From: Prevotellaceae bacterium
Lineage (GTDB): Bacteria; Bacteroidota; Bacteroidia; Bacteroidales; Paludibacteraceae
Direction of reading: 5' to 3'
Assembly: GCA_031271465.1 (NCBI GenBank)
Contig: JAISVR010000043.1
Coordinates: forward strand, 1-64,000
Length of the DNA stretch: 64,000 bases
Shown here: positions 9,701 to 19,964 of the stretch, one piece after another
How positions within the stretch are numbered: position 1 is the stretch's first letter
How the letters are laid out: each line of letters begins with the position of its first letter
The notes under the pieces: model-generated
What the model saw: only the letters and a program-made list of their open reading frames with translations
Told to the model about the DNA's origin: nothing
Database searches by the model: none
Program-made: the position numbers and the translations under genes

Positions 9701-12700
9701 CCGTTCCTCCACTGATAATAACTTCCGCACTTGCCTCGTCGGTAACACAAAGAGGATTTTTCACCGTATTGCTCACCGTAAGAGCCGTCGGAATTTTTAC
9801 CGTAACAGTTTGTGCCACGCTTTCGTTGTTGCAAGAATCTTTCAAATAGATTGATACTACTGTGTTTGCCGTAATTACAGTACCTATCGCCGGGTCTTGA
9901 CGGTAAGTGATACCGGATTCGGAACTACAGTCATCGGATTTTGCTGTTACCAAGTTTTCCAAATCGGGCACTTGGAAGATACAGCTTCCAGCCGAAGTGG
10001 CGATTGAATCTGTTGCAGTCAATGAGAAAGTTGGAGCAGTATTGTCTGCCTGTACGGTAATTGTTACTTCATCAGTTGCGGTACAAGTTCCATTCGTTAC
10101 TATCCACACAAATGTATGTACACCCACCGGCAAATCGGTAATGGTAGTTCCTTTCAGATTCACATCGGTGATAGTACCTTCTGTTGTTCCGGCTTTTTTA
10201 GTCCATACACCCGTACCTACATCGTTTGTGGCAGCCATAGTAGCTGTAACGCTACCGGTTGCGCATGCGCAGGTTATCGTTTGGTCGGTTCCTGCGTTGA
10301 GCGTAATTGCTTTATCTATGGTAACATTTCCAAGCGAAAGCGTTACCGAATCGCAAGCATTGATAGCATAATATTTAAGCTCTTTACCGTTGTGGGCAGC
10401 ATGTGTTACATTTGTGCCTGTATAAATTGTGCCGTCAAGCAACCAGCCTTGACGAATGATAGCAGCACCATTGTCATTGACAGTTGGTTCTTTTCCGGTC
10501 AAGTCGAGCGGATTGTTTTCGCATATTGCTGCAGGCAGGCTACCTCCACTCAGTGTAGGTTTATCGGTTACAGTAATATTTGCTGCTCCGCTTGGTGTAG
10601 CTGCGGCACAATTGTTGGCATCGGTAACACTTACCAAGTTATAAGCAGTTGTTACCAATGGATCAAGCAAAAGGATATACGGTGTGGCATTTGCCGTAAT
10701 TTCCGAAGAAGTAGTACTTCCGTCACTGTATGTAAATTTAAACGGAGCTTTACCCGTGAAATCGATTTTTACTGCCGTACCCGAAGTACTACCGGAACAA
10801 ATGGTAGTATCGCCACTCAATATTGCCGTAGGTAATGGGAATACCGAAAGTGCAATAGAATCTCTTTGGTCTTCTACAGTAACAGAGATATAATCCGGAT
10901 TATTAACGGTTCCATTGGCTTCAGCTATATAGGCAAGAATATCAATATCATTACCTGCTGTCGTTCCATCCAATTCAAAGGTGATATTGGCTGTTGTTCC
11001 GGGACCGGCAGCAATCGTACCAACCGTCCATCCTATAGTGGGATCATATATACCATCAACAGATTCCGGTGTAAAATTCAATTGGCTTGGCATATCAATT
11101 TTCACCACCACACCGGTTGCTTGAATACTCGCACGATTTTCCACTGTAAGGGTTAATTTTGTTGTGGAATTCAAACAAATATCTTCGGGAGAAAGGGTAT
11201 ATTTCAATACCAAGTCGCTACATATACGCACCGGGATTTTGTATGTTACCGGACTGCCTGTACAACCGTCGGCTGTCGGAGTAATCGTATAATACAGAGT
11301 ATCGGTGTTAGCATACATAGTTGAAAGCATTTCTGCCGGAATATCTCCATTTCCGGAAGCAGTATGACCGGTTACACCACTAAAAGAAGATGTTGTCCAT
11401 GCAAATGTAGTACCGGCTACATCGGCTGTGAGGGTTAATCCCGAACTGGACTCTCCGGAACATACCAATTGTTCCAAAAGCGTAGCATTGTTTATCTTGG
11501 GAACAGGCTTGATTGTCAATTCCCATGTTCCGGTAGATTTTTGCCAGTCTACACAAGTAGCGTCTTTTGCCTCGCGGCGATAGGTGCCGGCTTCCGTTGG
11601 AGTATACGATGCTGAAGTTGCGCCGGCAATTGGAGTTGCAGCGGCATCTTTAAACCAGCGGTAACTTATTGTGCCGTGTCCACCGGAAGCATCAACATCA
11701 CTGCCGATTGGCAATATTGCTTCACCATCGCAAATTTCCTGTCCTGCTGTTTCAATTGCACCGGCTTTAAATTCAGGATATACCGTAAGTTTAAACTCTT
11801 CGTCGGAAAGTTCAAAAGTAGTATTGCACAAACCATCTTTTGCTTTGCGAGTATAGGTATAAACCACATCGGCAGTTCCGGTATTTACGCGGTCGGCATC
11901 AGGAATTGTGTAAGTAGTTGAGTTGCTGCTTCCCACCGAAACGCCATCTTTAAACCATTCGTAAGTTATTGTACCATTGCCCCCCGTTGCAGCTGTGGTA
12001 TTTCCTATGGTCAAAACAGGTGTTGTACTGTTATGACATACAGCTTCACTTGTACCGGCAATTGCACCCGCGTCAAACGCAGCATAAACTTCCAAAGCAT
12101 AAGTTTTCACATCTGTTCCGCAAGCCGGTGTTGTATTACTTGTTACGGTCAATGTAAGCGTTACGGTTGTTCCTGCCTCTCCTGCTGCCGGTGTATAAGT
12201 AGGATTATCGGTATTTGCATCTGTCCAGGTACCTGTTCCGCCTGTCCAAGCCGGCGTTCCGTTTGTACTGGTTGAAGACAAAGTAAATCCTGTTTCGGAA
12301 CAGGTTTTCCCTCCTGCTGCGGTATTGATTGTGGCTGTCGGCAACGGATTAACGGTTAACACATAAGTTTTCACATCCGTACCACAATTCGGTGTTGTAT
12401 TGCTTGTTACGGTCAGTGTAAGCGTTACAGTTTTACCGGCATCGCCTGCTGCCGAAGTATAAGTAGCATCTTCGGCAGTTGCTGTTGCATTGAAACTACC
12501 TGCGCCATTGTGTGTCCAAGCTACTGTTCCTGCGGTTGCAGTTGCATCGAGCGTAAATGTTTTACCTGCACAAATACTTGCAGGTGCACTGTTGATTACA
12601 GCCGTTGGCAATGGATTAACCGAAATAGTAACTTTGAACGGCGTGCCCGCACATGTATTCGGAGCTGTTCCCGAAACGGGCGTTACTTCGTAAGTTGCCG

Positions 12701-15700
12701 TTTGTTGCGTAATGGCTGCATTTTGAATACTAAGCGTTTGCCCGATAGCTGTTTGAGCCGTAGGCTGTGCGCTTTCATCAAGGTTTGTATTATCTGTAGG
12801 TACTGTCCATGTGTATGTAGTATTGGCGGGAACAATACCGTCGGTACCATCAACAGGTGTTGCATCAAATGCCGTACCGCTGCAAATAGTGCGAGTTATG
12901 TCGGTAATTTGTGGTTTTGCTTTTACGGTAACTTCGACATCAAACGGCGTACCCGTGCAACTGCCAATTTTTGGCGTTACCACATAGGTAAGCGTTATGT
13001 CTCCACTAGTAGTATTGGTAAGCGTACCGGAAATACTGCTCTGGTCGGTTCCGGCAGTTGTGCCTGTTATACCCGTAATTGAAGGTGCAGACCATGTATA
13101 GGTTGTTCCTGCCGGAACAACATCAGGCAATGTATTGACAGGTGTAACCGTAAATGTTTCGCCGCTGCAAATGTCAGCCGTCTTGTTTGCAATTATCGGT
13201 TGCGGATTTACTATCACTTTCACATCAATCGAATCGGCACAACCACCGCTTGCCGTCCATATTGAACGGTAATACATGGTGTCGCTAAGCGCAGGGGTAG
13301 TGTAGTTTGCACCGGTTGCACCACCTATCACAGTCCATGTAATACTGTCGGTAGATTGTTTCCACACATACGAACTGATAGTTTGCAATTTAGCATCTGT
13401 AACGGTAATAGCTGCCGTTTGTCCCGCACATATCGGAGCAACCGGAGCTACCGACAAATCGGGCGTTTGCGAAAGATTTACCGTTAACATATTTTCTGCA
13501 GCGCAATGCACATCGGAACATTCGGCTGTAAGCGAATAGGCTTCGGCTTTCATCATCACGGAAGCGCTTTGCGAAGTTACGCTGTATTGCGCCGGGTCGT
13601 TTTGAATTTCCATTTCTTGCCATGTAGTTCCATTATCGTCGGAACGATACCATTTGTAGCCATAATTGCTGTCTACTCCGCCGACTGGTGTTGCCGTAAA
13701 GGTAATAACATTACCCACACAAGCACTGGTAGCTGTAAGGTCTACTGTTATATCGGGTACATTATCAATCAATTCCGGCGTAATGCCTTCTGATTTCTCG
13801 CAACCGTTGGCATCAATAACGATCACAGTATATTGACCGGCAGCCAACTCTTTGAATGTATATTGAAAGCTACTTTCCGTAATATTATCTAATGTATTTC
13901 CTGCATTTAATTCTCCACTATTTGCAAGTGTGCCTTTTGCCAAAATGTAAGTCATAGGCAACTGACCGCCACCGGTAGTAACTTCAATCAGACCGCTTTC
14001 ACTGTCTTTACAAACTACATTTTGCTTGGCTGCCGTAAGTGTTACATTGTTTATATTACAATACAAAAGTTGTATGCGATAGGTTTCGACACTTTCGGCA
14101 CAGGGGTTACCCGGATGCGTTGCAATGGTACGAGTAGCTGTGTACCAACCGTTTGTATTGGTATAGTCTGCAATATTACCTGCATTAACCGCATTACCTA
14201 TTGCACTGCCGTTGGCAGAATTTTGTTTGGTAAATGAAAAATCATTGATATAAGTAATATTACCTAAATGATCTCCTAAAACATCTCTCAAATAAGGTGT
14301 AAGATTACCGGCTGTAATCGGCAAATCGTCGCCTAACACAACCTTGATAATGGTATCATTCGATTTTATAGCTTCAAAATCCTCGATTACCGGCACTACG
14401 GTATAAGAAGGCGGATCGCAGCCGTTTGCTCCCGAAAAAGCGGTATAAGATTTCCCTGTATCGTCTTTGTAATTTATTTTGGCTCGGTTATAAATTTCGT
14501 GCATACAATTCATACGCCAAATTTCGGTAGCCGAAGCAGGTTTTGTTTTTACTTTGTAGGAAACTACCATTGTACCGTCTTTGGGTATCTGCGGCAAATT
14601 GGTAATTCTCAATTCTCTTGTTGTTCCATTCCAATTTACGGTATAGCCGCCCTGCACCACACCGTTTATTTTTACGCTAACATCGGCAGCCAAACCCGAG
14701 AAATCAAGATTATAATCTAATGTATCGGTAAAAATAACTTTATCTGCCGTGTTACCCGAAGATGATGTTGCCCTACCGCCAATATTTTCGGCTATCACCA
14801 TATATTGAAATGCCTGGTCGAACTTTACCGTAGGCGATGATGCCATTTTTGTTACACGCAACTCGGGTTGATTTTTCACAATACCCATGTACATCATAAA
14901 AGGATAAATAGAACCGCCTTCAATATCATTTATTGATATCGTAGCCGATGTAGCACCTGTACCTACAGAACCATCGGGTAAATCGAAATGGTGAGCATCG
15001 TAACCCAGCGTATTAAAACAGAAAGGCATACGCTCTACTTGTACGGCATTATAAGTCATTGTACTGGATAAAAAATCGTTCGTTGCACGCATCGCGTTCA
15101 AATCTTGCAAAGTTCCGATATTTGCCTTGAAAGTTACATCTTCACCATCATCATCATAGTCGCCGTCTATCGTAGCCATTCCTACAAAAGCAGAAATATC
15201 ACCGGTAGGTGCAGCAGGAAAAGTTGTAGTTTTTGTTATGGAACCTCCTCCATTTTTGTAAGCAATACCGTCCCACAGATAAAAATCGGTTGGCGGATAG
15301 TCAAGCGATTCGTACACGAGAACTAAGCTCCATGCAGCAGTCGGACCACCTTGTGTACCACCTTGATCCAATGTAGCTTGAATATCCGCTACAGTAAATG
15401 TTCCGGCACCTTGACCTGCCAATAAATAGGACACATCTTTCACACAATAATAAGGTTCCCGGTTGTTTCCATCACCCGCCGGACCCGGTATTTCCCAATA
15501 ATCGCAAGTGAATCCTGCCGAATAAGCTGCTTGCCCCGGACCTTTTATTCTGATTGCTTTTAGCCAATGACGATAATTGGCATCTGTATCGCCACCGGTA
15601 TGTTTTCGCGAACCAGCCCAATACAGAAAAGCATATTTTACTTTTGCCTCACAACCATTAATCCCAAGCATATCTTGGGTTACAATTGCTGCACTGGCAT

Positions 15701-15986
15701 TCTCTCCATCAATTTTAGTATATTCCGGAGGACCGTAATCCCTATCGGGCGCGGCTTCATTATTCCCTTCTGTTACAGGCAAACAGTCGCCCAATGCTGC
15801 CGAAATTTTAATAGACGAGTTACCTATCATCACTACTTTATAGTTGCCCGTTGTGCCCGAAGCAGTAGTAGAATAACGGGTATTGCCAAACTGCGCCATA
15901 AGCGATACCGAAAATCCTAACAATACGGTAAGAATCCACAGTTTCTTTACGAAAACTTTTTGGGAATTGATTAGTATTGATTTCAT
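6759..15986 (-). CDS. Giant SprB-like adhesin with type B T9SS C-terminal domain
   Basis: This encodes 3075 residues. The N-terminus (MKSILINSQKVF, then a hydrophobic segment ending SLMA-QF) is a signal peptide. Residues to about 375 form the KYAFLYW / WSLVLVY / GYDAHH module shared with the gene at the left edge. DUF11-like domains lie near 375-480 and 1590-1690. PKD-like and Ig-like repeats with recurring ICSG / CAGTPF motifs fill about 745-1590. HYR-like segments lie near 1985-2065 and 2675-2750. SprB-type repeats lie at about 2075-2680 (VSCNGLSDGAI, VSCNGGNTGKL, VSCYGGNNGQI, each ending AGTY- or TTYNVLVKD-like). Residues 2985-3075 form the gliding-motility-associated (type B) sorting domain with FSPNGDG at 2995-3001 and a final GHFLLKR. 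The protein should be exported by T9SS and act as an adhesin or gliding-type filament. The neighbouring PorP/SprF-like protein is its likely partner. Gliding itself cannot be inferred. Confidence 0.9.
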   Translation of the reverse strand: MKSILINSQKVFVKKLWILTVLLGFSVSLMAQFGNTRYSTTASGTTGNYKVVMIGNSSIKISAALGDCLPVTEGNNEAAPDRDYGPPEYTKIDGENASAAIVTQDMLGINGCEAKVKYAFLYWAGSRKHTGGDTDANYRHWLKAIRIKGPGQAAYSAGFTCDYWEIPGPAGDGNNREPYYCVKDVSYLLAGQGAGTFTVADIQATLDQGGTQGGPTAAWSLVLVYESLDYPPTDFYLWDGIAYKNGGGSITKTTTFPAAPTGDISAFVGMATIDGDYDDDGEDVTFKANIGTLQDLNAMRATNDFLSSTMTYNAVQVERMPFCFNTLGYDAHHFDLPDGSVGTGATSATISINDIEGGSIYPFMMYMGIVKNQPELRVTKMASSPTVKFDQAFQYMVIAENIGGRATSSSGNTADKVIFTDTLDYNLDFSGLAADVSVKINGVVQGGYTVNWNGTTRELRITNLPQIPKDGTMVVSYKVKTKPASATEIWRMNCMHEIYNRAKINYKDDTGKSYTAFSGANGCDPPSYTVVPVIEDFEAIKSNDTIIKVVLGDDLPITAGNLTPYLRDVLGDHLGNITYINDFSFTKQNSANGSAIGNAVNAGNIADYTNTNGWYTATRTIATHPGNPCAESVETYRIQLLYCNINNVTLTAAKQNVVCKDSESGLIEVTTGGGQLPMTYILAKGTLANSGELNAGNTLDNITESSFQYTFKELAAGQYTVIVIDANGCEKSEGITPELIDNVPDITVDLTATSACVGNVITFTATPVGGVDSNYGYKWYRSDDNGTTWQEMEIQNDPAQYSVTSQSASVMMKAEAYSLTAECSDVHCAAENMLTVNLSQTPDLSVAPVAPICAGQTAAITVTDAKLQTISSYVWKQSTDSITWTVIGGATGANYTTPALSDTMYYRSIWTASGGCADSIDVKVIVNPQPIIANKTADICSGETFTVTPVNTLPDVVPAGTTYTWSAPSITGITGTTAGTDQSSISGTLTNTTSGDITLTYVVTPKIGSCTGTPFDVEVTVKAKPQITDITRTICSGTAFDATPVDGTDGIVPANTTYTWTVPTDNTNLDESAQPTAQTAIGQTLSIQNAAITQQTATYEVTPVSGTAPNTCAGTPFKVTISVNPLPTAVINSAPASICAGKTFTLDATATAGTVAWTHNGAGSFNATATAEDATYTSAAGDAGKTVTLTLTVTSNTTPNCGTDVKTYVLTVNPLPTATINTAAGGKTCSETGFTLSSTSTNGTPAWTGGTGTWTDANTDNPTYTPAAGEAGTTVTLTLTVTSNTTPACGTDVKTYALEVYAAFDAGAIAGTSEAVCHNSTTPVLTIGNTTAATGGNGTITYEWFKDGVSVGSSNSTTYTIPDADRVNTGTADVVYTYTRKAKDGLCNTTFELSDEEFKLTVYPEFKAGAIETAGQEICDGEAILPIGSDVDASGGHGTISYRWFKDAAATPIAGATSASYTPTEAGTYRREAKDATCVDWQKSTGTWELTIKPVPKINNATLLEQLVCSGESSSGLTLTADVAGTTFAWTTSSFSGVTGHTASGNGDIPAEMLSTMYANTDTLYYTITPTADGCTGSPVTYKIPVRICSDLVLKYTLSPEDICLNSTTKLTLTVENRASIQATGVVVKIDMPSQLNFTPESVDGIYDPTIGWTVGTIAAGPGTTANITFELDGTTAGNDIDILAYIAEANGTVNNPDYISVTVEDQRDSIALSVFPLPTAILSGDTTICSGSTSGTAVKIDFTGKAPFKFTYSDGSTTSSEITANATPYILLLDPLVTTAYNLVSVTDANNCAAATPSGAANITVTDKPTLSGGSLPAAICENNPLDLTGKEPTVNDNGAAIIRQGWLLDGTIYTGTNVTHAAHNGKELKYYAINACDSVTLSLGNVTIDKAITLNAGTDQTITCACATGSVTATMAATNDVGTGVWTKKAGTTEGTITDVNLKGTTITDLPVGVHTFVWIVTNGTCTATDEVTITVQADNTAPTFSLTATDSIATSAGSCIFQVPDLENLVTAKSDDCSSESGITYRQDPAIGTVITANTVVSIYLKDSCNNESVAQTVTVKIPTALTVSNTVKNPLCVTDEASAEVIISGGTAPYEYSFTATFPGTVIESGDSIHNLTADQTLTVQDADGCSATSNIDITIPTNITGTVTPSDALTPGGSEGSLKVTSTTGGNGGSYEYKYVMTTMDGLSDSIQVYPATGWTIDDETTATLKAGTYNIYARNVAGCEFLIDTEIITDPGDIKGTVATDSVSCNGLSDGAIRATVTEGGTPDYQVILDKHDGTNYIEQTALTKTGVAEDVEQTFGSLAAGTYRIRVIDANSAPAIIATGIKVGEPATITVSKKVSSDVSCNGGNTGKLELQATGGNPGGYYFSAGLTTADNYNAALNDSAFSNLTAGTYTIKAKDAKGCVGTSTVQINEPAKLALTYTVSNPECSTGTATVTLVPTGGSGAYKYKLDGEASWTTFAPGVYTIPNLVSDTAFTLSDANDCELDTVITGVVIPQAVTFTAAKDKDVSCYGGNNGQITVTSATGGSGTYQYSKDNGATWQNTNVFTGLTATTYNVLVKDSKDCEAAAQPIVITQPTQLTATATKTDALCPGGVGSITMTISGGSPDASSNYEYSLNGGAWTAIAGGGTISNVSVGAYSINVRDTSHCEIVTPITDTIVATDAIAPTIASSIPATPATEGLCQFVVPDVITAVRAVSTDNCTAQPDLVIVQTPADGSVITSNTVVTVSVKDAVGNESTTTVQITVPVMPELTFNPLADICENEAPRIIVASNDQSLAGVYSGAGITGNSFDPAAAGVGTHTITYTVNAYGCVLTATQTIKVNEVPSILGALEDKYCQENAKLELGKIFHASSGILNWYATSFGGATIPAPVIDRNIIASSTYYVQAQSNNCRSDIEEIATEIVEKPSISSIVPDITIGTTVTMATGQSPFEFLVYGPNITGNSYSNIVDLGLIPYGQHIVSITDANNCATEATFFVDAVPLIPDAWFSPNGDGERDLWKVQNIELYPESEIFIHDRYGKELLKLNAKDFVGWNGKYLGNDMPSTDYWYVIMVRETGERMVGHFLLKR

Positions 15987-16020
15987 AATTATAGTGTATT
16001 TTTTGTATTATTATTGATTT

Positions 16021-16049
16021 CGTCATTGCGGATTAAATCCGCAATGACG
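16021..16049. repeat. Near-perfect 29-bp palindrome between two surface genes
   Basis: 14-nt arms (cgtcattgcggatt and its exact complement) flank a single base. It lies in the 74-nt gap between the 1180- and 3075-residue genes. It lacks a following T-run, so it looks like a REP element rather than a classical terminator. It could still attenuate or stabilise the mRNA. Confidence 0.7.
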
Positions 16050-16060
16050 GACTGTAATCT

Positions 16061-19000
16061 TTACGGAGCCACGGTTATTGTTGTTGTATTACCACCGGCT
16101 ACTGTTATGGTAACCGTTCCACTTGCTCCTTGTATATAGAGCTTACCTTTCATTTCTCCGAGTTCGGTTTCTGTCATTGCTACAAAATCTCCGTAAGCAG
16201 GATTTCCGGTCGAAACGGTCAAACCGCCTGTAGTAGTAATCGTTACTCTCGTTTCGTCCGGCAAGCCACCCGCTTTCCAAATATTAGTTTCTCCTACTCC
16301 GCCTACCGTTTTTACATTGGTATTATCGGTAGCCACCCCATTCGTTACAGTTGTTGCACCTTTCCAAGTGAGTGGAAAACTTCGGGTAAACGAACCCGAT
16401 GTAAGAGTAATACTACAATTCAAGTCTGCGCCCGGTGTATATTTTAAATAGAGTTTACGATTAGCCGGGTCTGTATCAATATCAAAGTTAAATGTAGCAG
16501 CATAATTTCCACCTTCGCAGTTGGCTAATTCTAATCCGCTGCAATTGCTGCTTGCTACCAATGGCTGGCAAAAATCGCCACCCGGAATATCAATACTGCG
16601 AATAGTTTCTACACCGATTGGAGAAGAAAAATCTACCCTGTCGGGTGCAAGCATATCGGCAGGCGGAGTAACATTACCGGAAAGCATCAAGCTTGCTTCT
16701 CCTTTTCCTTTGTTGCTTACAGTGATTACTTCGCTTGCATTGAAAGCTGTTGCTGCTGCCGTTCCTTTTTGACGAACGAATATTTTCATACCTGCAAGCG
16801 GGAATTTGCCGGTATATTCTATTGTTGTTCCCCAAGTTATCTCATCGCGCGAAAACTCATACTGCGATGTTGCAGCATTAGAAGTAAATGTAAGATTGCT
16901 GGTAGGATTACCTTCTTCCATACATTGACCTACTACAACGAAAGTCTGTGAAGCGGACGGACAATCTACACTACCCGATTGAAATCCGCTAAGCATGGCT
17001 GTTGAAAGCGTAATGTTGGTTTTAGCTACACCGTTTACTACAATATCCCAAATTTCGTGGTTGGAATTAACAGTAGTAAATCTCACTTTGACGCTACCAC
17101 TAAGAATTACCGAAGATAAATCTATGGTAAACTTGTAGGCTGTTTTAGAAGGAGTTGTAAATGCAGGATGAGTATATATAACATTGTTTGAAGCATCAAG
17201 CAGGGTTACCGTAACACGATTACTGCCCGAACTGTTAGTTGGCTGTGTATAAAAAGAGATTTCTTTTAAATCCAACTCGCCTAAAATGACTGTAGGCGAG
17301 GTGAGTGATTTACCCCCGGATAAGCGGAAATGGCTGTTTTCATTACCTGCACCGTCTGATGTCCAAGGAGTATTGAGCACATAATCCTGCATCCAATTAC
17401 CGGCAGAGGTAGTACCTTTCATATTAAGTACAGTTTGCGTTTCACCGCAAGGAAGGGTGAGCGGAGTATCGCTTACTTTGCCCGAAAGTATTACCATGGG
17501 GGGAGTTTTGGTATAACATCCGGTAGCATGAACTTCTACCGTAACAGTATAATCGGCTGTACTCAATCCGGCTTTCAGACGCACCTGAACCAGTTGTGCA
17601 AACGATGAACTTGTGTAGGGGAAAGATGCCGTAGTGCCGGTACTCCAAGTAGCACCACTGTCGAACGACACTTCAAAATTACCCAGATTGCGCAATTCAA
17701 TTGTTCCGCTTTCGCAACCCAAATCGGTAGCGGTAACCGTAAAGGTGCGAATTGCCGACGGACCCATATCCACTACATAGTTCATACCGCCGGCATCGGG
17801 AGCTGCGGTTAAATTCATGGAGCTACATTCAACGCTTACATCGTCAATATAGAAGCGATTTCTCCCATTCGTAGAACTTCCGTTTTCAATTCTAATTGAC
17901 GCCATCGATGTTCTTTGCGCGGCAGGCACAATTGCTTTCACCTCATACCAGGTAGTGCTATTGGCAGGAAGCTGTATCAATCCGGCTGCAAAAGTAGCCG
18001 GATTGCCGTCAATATAAACTTCTGTCATCTCAACGCCTGCAATGGATACTTTCAACCCTTCATTAGCTTGCAAAGCAGAGTTACTCTCTCTTTTTACAAA
18101 AAAAGTAATGGAATGGGGGTTATCTAAAACAGGTGTTTCTAAATAGCAGGGAACATCTCTAAAATGTATTGAAATTCCTCTACCTGCAGTTGTAATTGAA
18201 CGCAAACCTTTTACTCCCCACATTCCGGAAGGAAGCAATAATTGCGTTTTCCCGTTGGAACTTCCATCGTCCAAAACATTATTTCCATTTGTATCCCTCT
18301 CCGATTGATTTTGAGAATCTGTTTTTATTCCTTCAAAATTTTCCGTCAAGCAACCTACCGAAGCAGAAACCGGAGCTTTGGGCGTAGTAAATGGTGTTGC
18401 AGCACATTCGGGAGAATCGCCGCTGGTAGTACCGTTGCCTTTTACGATAAGTTTCACCGTATAGGTTGTTAACTGGGACAAGCCGGAGATGTTGTAAGAA
18501 TTAACATTTAAACCTACTGTTTGAGTTTGCTCCAATACTGCACCGTTATATACTTTTATAATGTATCCGTTATCGTTTGGATGGTCTGTCCATGAAAAAT
18601 CGGCTGTCGAATAAGTAACATTAGCTATTGTTAAATTGGTAGCACAACTTAGCGGTGTGAGGTTTACTACCTCGCCACACACAGCTACGGTTACAGCTGT
18701 AGCAATCCCACCACCGGAAACAGTTACATTTCTCGTACCTGTAGCGGGTATTCTTCCCACAGTGTTTTCCGATGCTGCAATGCGAACATTTAAAACCGTA
18801 TCAACTACACCGGCAGACTGCGGCAGCGTAAGCGTTGCCGGATTGGCAACCCAAGTACCTGTACCTGCCAACTGCACTTCAAAACCCGCAGGAGGCGCAA
18901 CGGTTACCGCCGTACCATCAAGGTCACTACCTGTAACCCTGAAACTTTCTACCGAAGTACTTCCCCCCGCAGCGATGTTTTTGGTCAAACAGTCGATGTA

Positions 19001-19603
19001 AGAGGCAGGAGTTGCAGTAAGAGCTGGACCGGAAGGACCTGCAATAGTAACCACTACATAGAAAAGACGAAATTCAGTATTCTTTGATGGCGAAACTCCT
19101 CCTATAGCTCCACGACCAATATATGCATATTGAGCCCCGGCGGGTGCTGTTGCCGATATTTCATTACAATAATCATAACCTCTCGCGGAAATATCTGTAT
19201 GATTTGTCCATGTAGCGTTATCTGTACTAAACGCATATTGTCCACGAACATCATTTGTGGAACCGGAACTGTTTTGACCTACTAAAAATCGTATGCTTTC
19301 AATTGTTTTTCCTGCTCCTGCATCAATAATCATACCTCCACCGGAAGAAAAAGAAAGAACATAAGTTTTTTCATCGGGAATAATTGCTCCACCGTCGCCA
19401 TTATTACATTGATTGGTTGTATTTTTGTTTCCTCCATTCGTAACTGTCAGCGTAATTCCATCTTTTACAAATGGAAAAGTAACAGTATAAGAACCTCCTG
19501 TATTAAATAAATCAAAGGTAGTTTGCCCTAAAACAGTCAAATTACCTAACACCAAAAGGCTCAACAGGAGCCAAAACGATTTAAGTTTAAAATATGTTTT
19601 CAT
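16061..19603 (-). CDS. Exported Ig/Fn3-like surface protein, no recognised sorting domain
   Basis: This encodes 1180 residues with a signal peptide (about 1-27, ending TVLG-QT). The N-terminal 190 residues look like a carbohydrate- or surface-binding beta-sandwich. An Ig-like repeat with GSDLDGTAVTVAPPAGFEV follows, then an Fn3 domain (residues about 325-410, with FSWTDHPNDNGYIIKV). Further beta-sandwich modules follow (FYIDDVSVEC; VEVHATGCYTKTPP). The chain ends VTVAGGNTTTITVAP without a T9SS type A or B domain. It heads the minus-strand surface locus and is followed after 74 nt by the giant adhesin gene. Co-export or assembly with that protein is plausible but unproven. Function is not assigned. 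Confidence 0.8.
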   Translation of the reverse strand: MKTYFKLKSFWLLLSLLVLGNLTVLGQTTFDLFNTGGSYTVTFPFVKDGITLTVTNGGNKNTTNQCNNGDGGAIIPDEKTYVLSFSSGGGMIIDAGAGKTIESIRFLVGQNSSGSTNDVRGQYAFSTDNATWTNHTDISARGYDYCNEISATAPAGAQYAYIGRGAIGGVSPSKNTEFRLFYVVVTIAGPSGPALTATPASYIDCLTKNIAAGGSTSVESFRVTGSDLDGTAVTVAPPAGFEVQLAGTGTWVANPATLTLPQSAGVVDTVLNVRIAASENTVGRIPATGTRNVTVSGGGIATAVTVAVCGEVVNLTPLSCATNLTIANVTYSTADFSWTDHPNDNGYIIKVYNGAVLEQTQTVGLNVNSYNISGLSQLTTYTVKLIVKGNGTTSGDSPECAATPFTTPKAPVSASVGCLTENFEGIKTDSQNQSERDTNGNNVLDDGSSNGKTQLLLPSGMWGVKGLRSITTAGRGISIHFRDVPCYLETPVLDNPHSITFFVKRESNSALQANEGLKVSIAGVEMTEVYIDGNPATFAAGLIQLPANSTTWYEVKAIVPAAQRTSMASIRIENGSSTNGRNRFYIDDVSVECSSMNLTAAPDAGGMNYVVDMGPSAIRTFTVTATDLGCESGTIELRNLGNFEVSFDSGATWSTGTTASFPYTSSSFAQLVQVRLKAGLSTADYTVTVEVHATGCYTKTPPMVILSGKVSDTPLTLPCGETQTVLNMKGTTSAGNWMQDYVLNTPWTSDGAGNENSHFRLSGGKSLTSPTVILGELDLKEISFYTQPTNSSGSNRVTVTLLDASNNVIYTHPAFTTPSKTAYKFTIDLSSVILSGSVKVRFTTVNSNHEIWDIVVNGVAKTNITLSTAMLSGFQSGSVDCPSASQTFVVVGQCMEEGNPTSNLTFTSNAATSQYEFSRDEITWGTTIEYTGKFPLAGMKIFVRQKGTAAATAFNASEVITVSNKGKGEASLMLSGNVTPPADMLAPDRVDFSSPIGVETIRSIDIPGGDFCQPLVASSNCSGLELANCEGGNYAATFNFDIDTDPANRKLYLKYTPGADLNCSITLTSGSFTRSFPLTWKGATTVTNGVATDNTNVKTVGGVGETNIWKAGGLPDETRVTITTTGGLTVSTGNPAYGDFVAMTETELGEMKGKLYIQGASGTVTITVAGGNTTTITVAP

Positions 19604-19893
19604 ATATTCCGAGATTTATGATTACTATGCGTTTGAATTTTCAATTCGTATTTTCCAGCATTGAATTTTACCGGTTCGTATTTCGACAAAACTCAATCTG
19701 CGTAAAGAACAACATATTGTTCTCTGTTAATACAAAAAAATAGCGGGAGAAAAAAGATGCTCTAAATAATGAAAAGAATCGCTGCTAACAGAAAGAGCGA
19801 TGATTACGAAAAGGAATATTTCGCAGGGTATTTTTTAGTTTAGAGTAGCATTTCCTCAATAGGCTATCACTTTATTTTTATTTAACAACGCCA

Positions 19894-19901
19894 CAAAACT
19901 A
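19894..19901 (-). promoter_or_regulatory. Candidate -7 box for the surface-protein locus
   Basis: The minus strand reads TAGTTTTG, matching TAnnTTTG. If used, it gives a leader of about 285 nt before the ATG at 19603. The gap 19604-20028 holds this box and, at its other end, the terminator of the surE operon; nothing else was recognised. Confidence 0.35.
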
Positions 19902-19964
19902 ACATAAAAAATTATTAATCTACTCGAAAAAATTATGTTATAAAACACATAAAAGAAAATATTA

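Noticed and set aside
10116-10835. 239-codon plus-strand frame opposite the giant adhesin
   Set aside because: It is Cys/Ser-rich and mirrors Thr/Ala/Gly repeat codons of the sense gene, so a shadow.
16021-16049. 29-bp palindrome read as a terminator
   Set aside because: It has no following T-run and almost no loop, so a REP element fits better.
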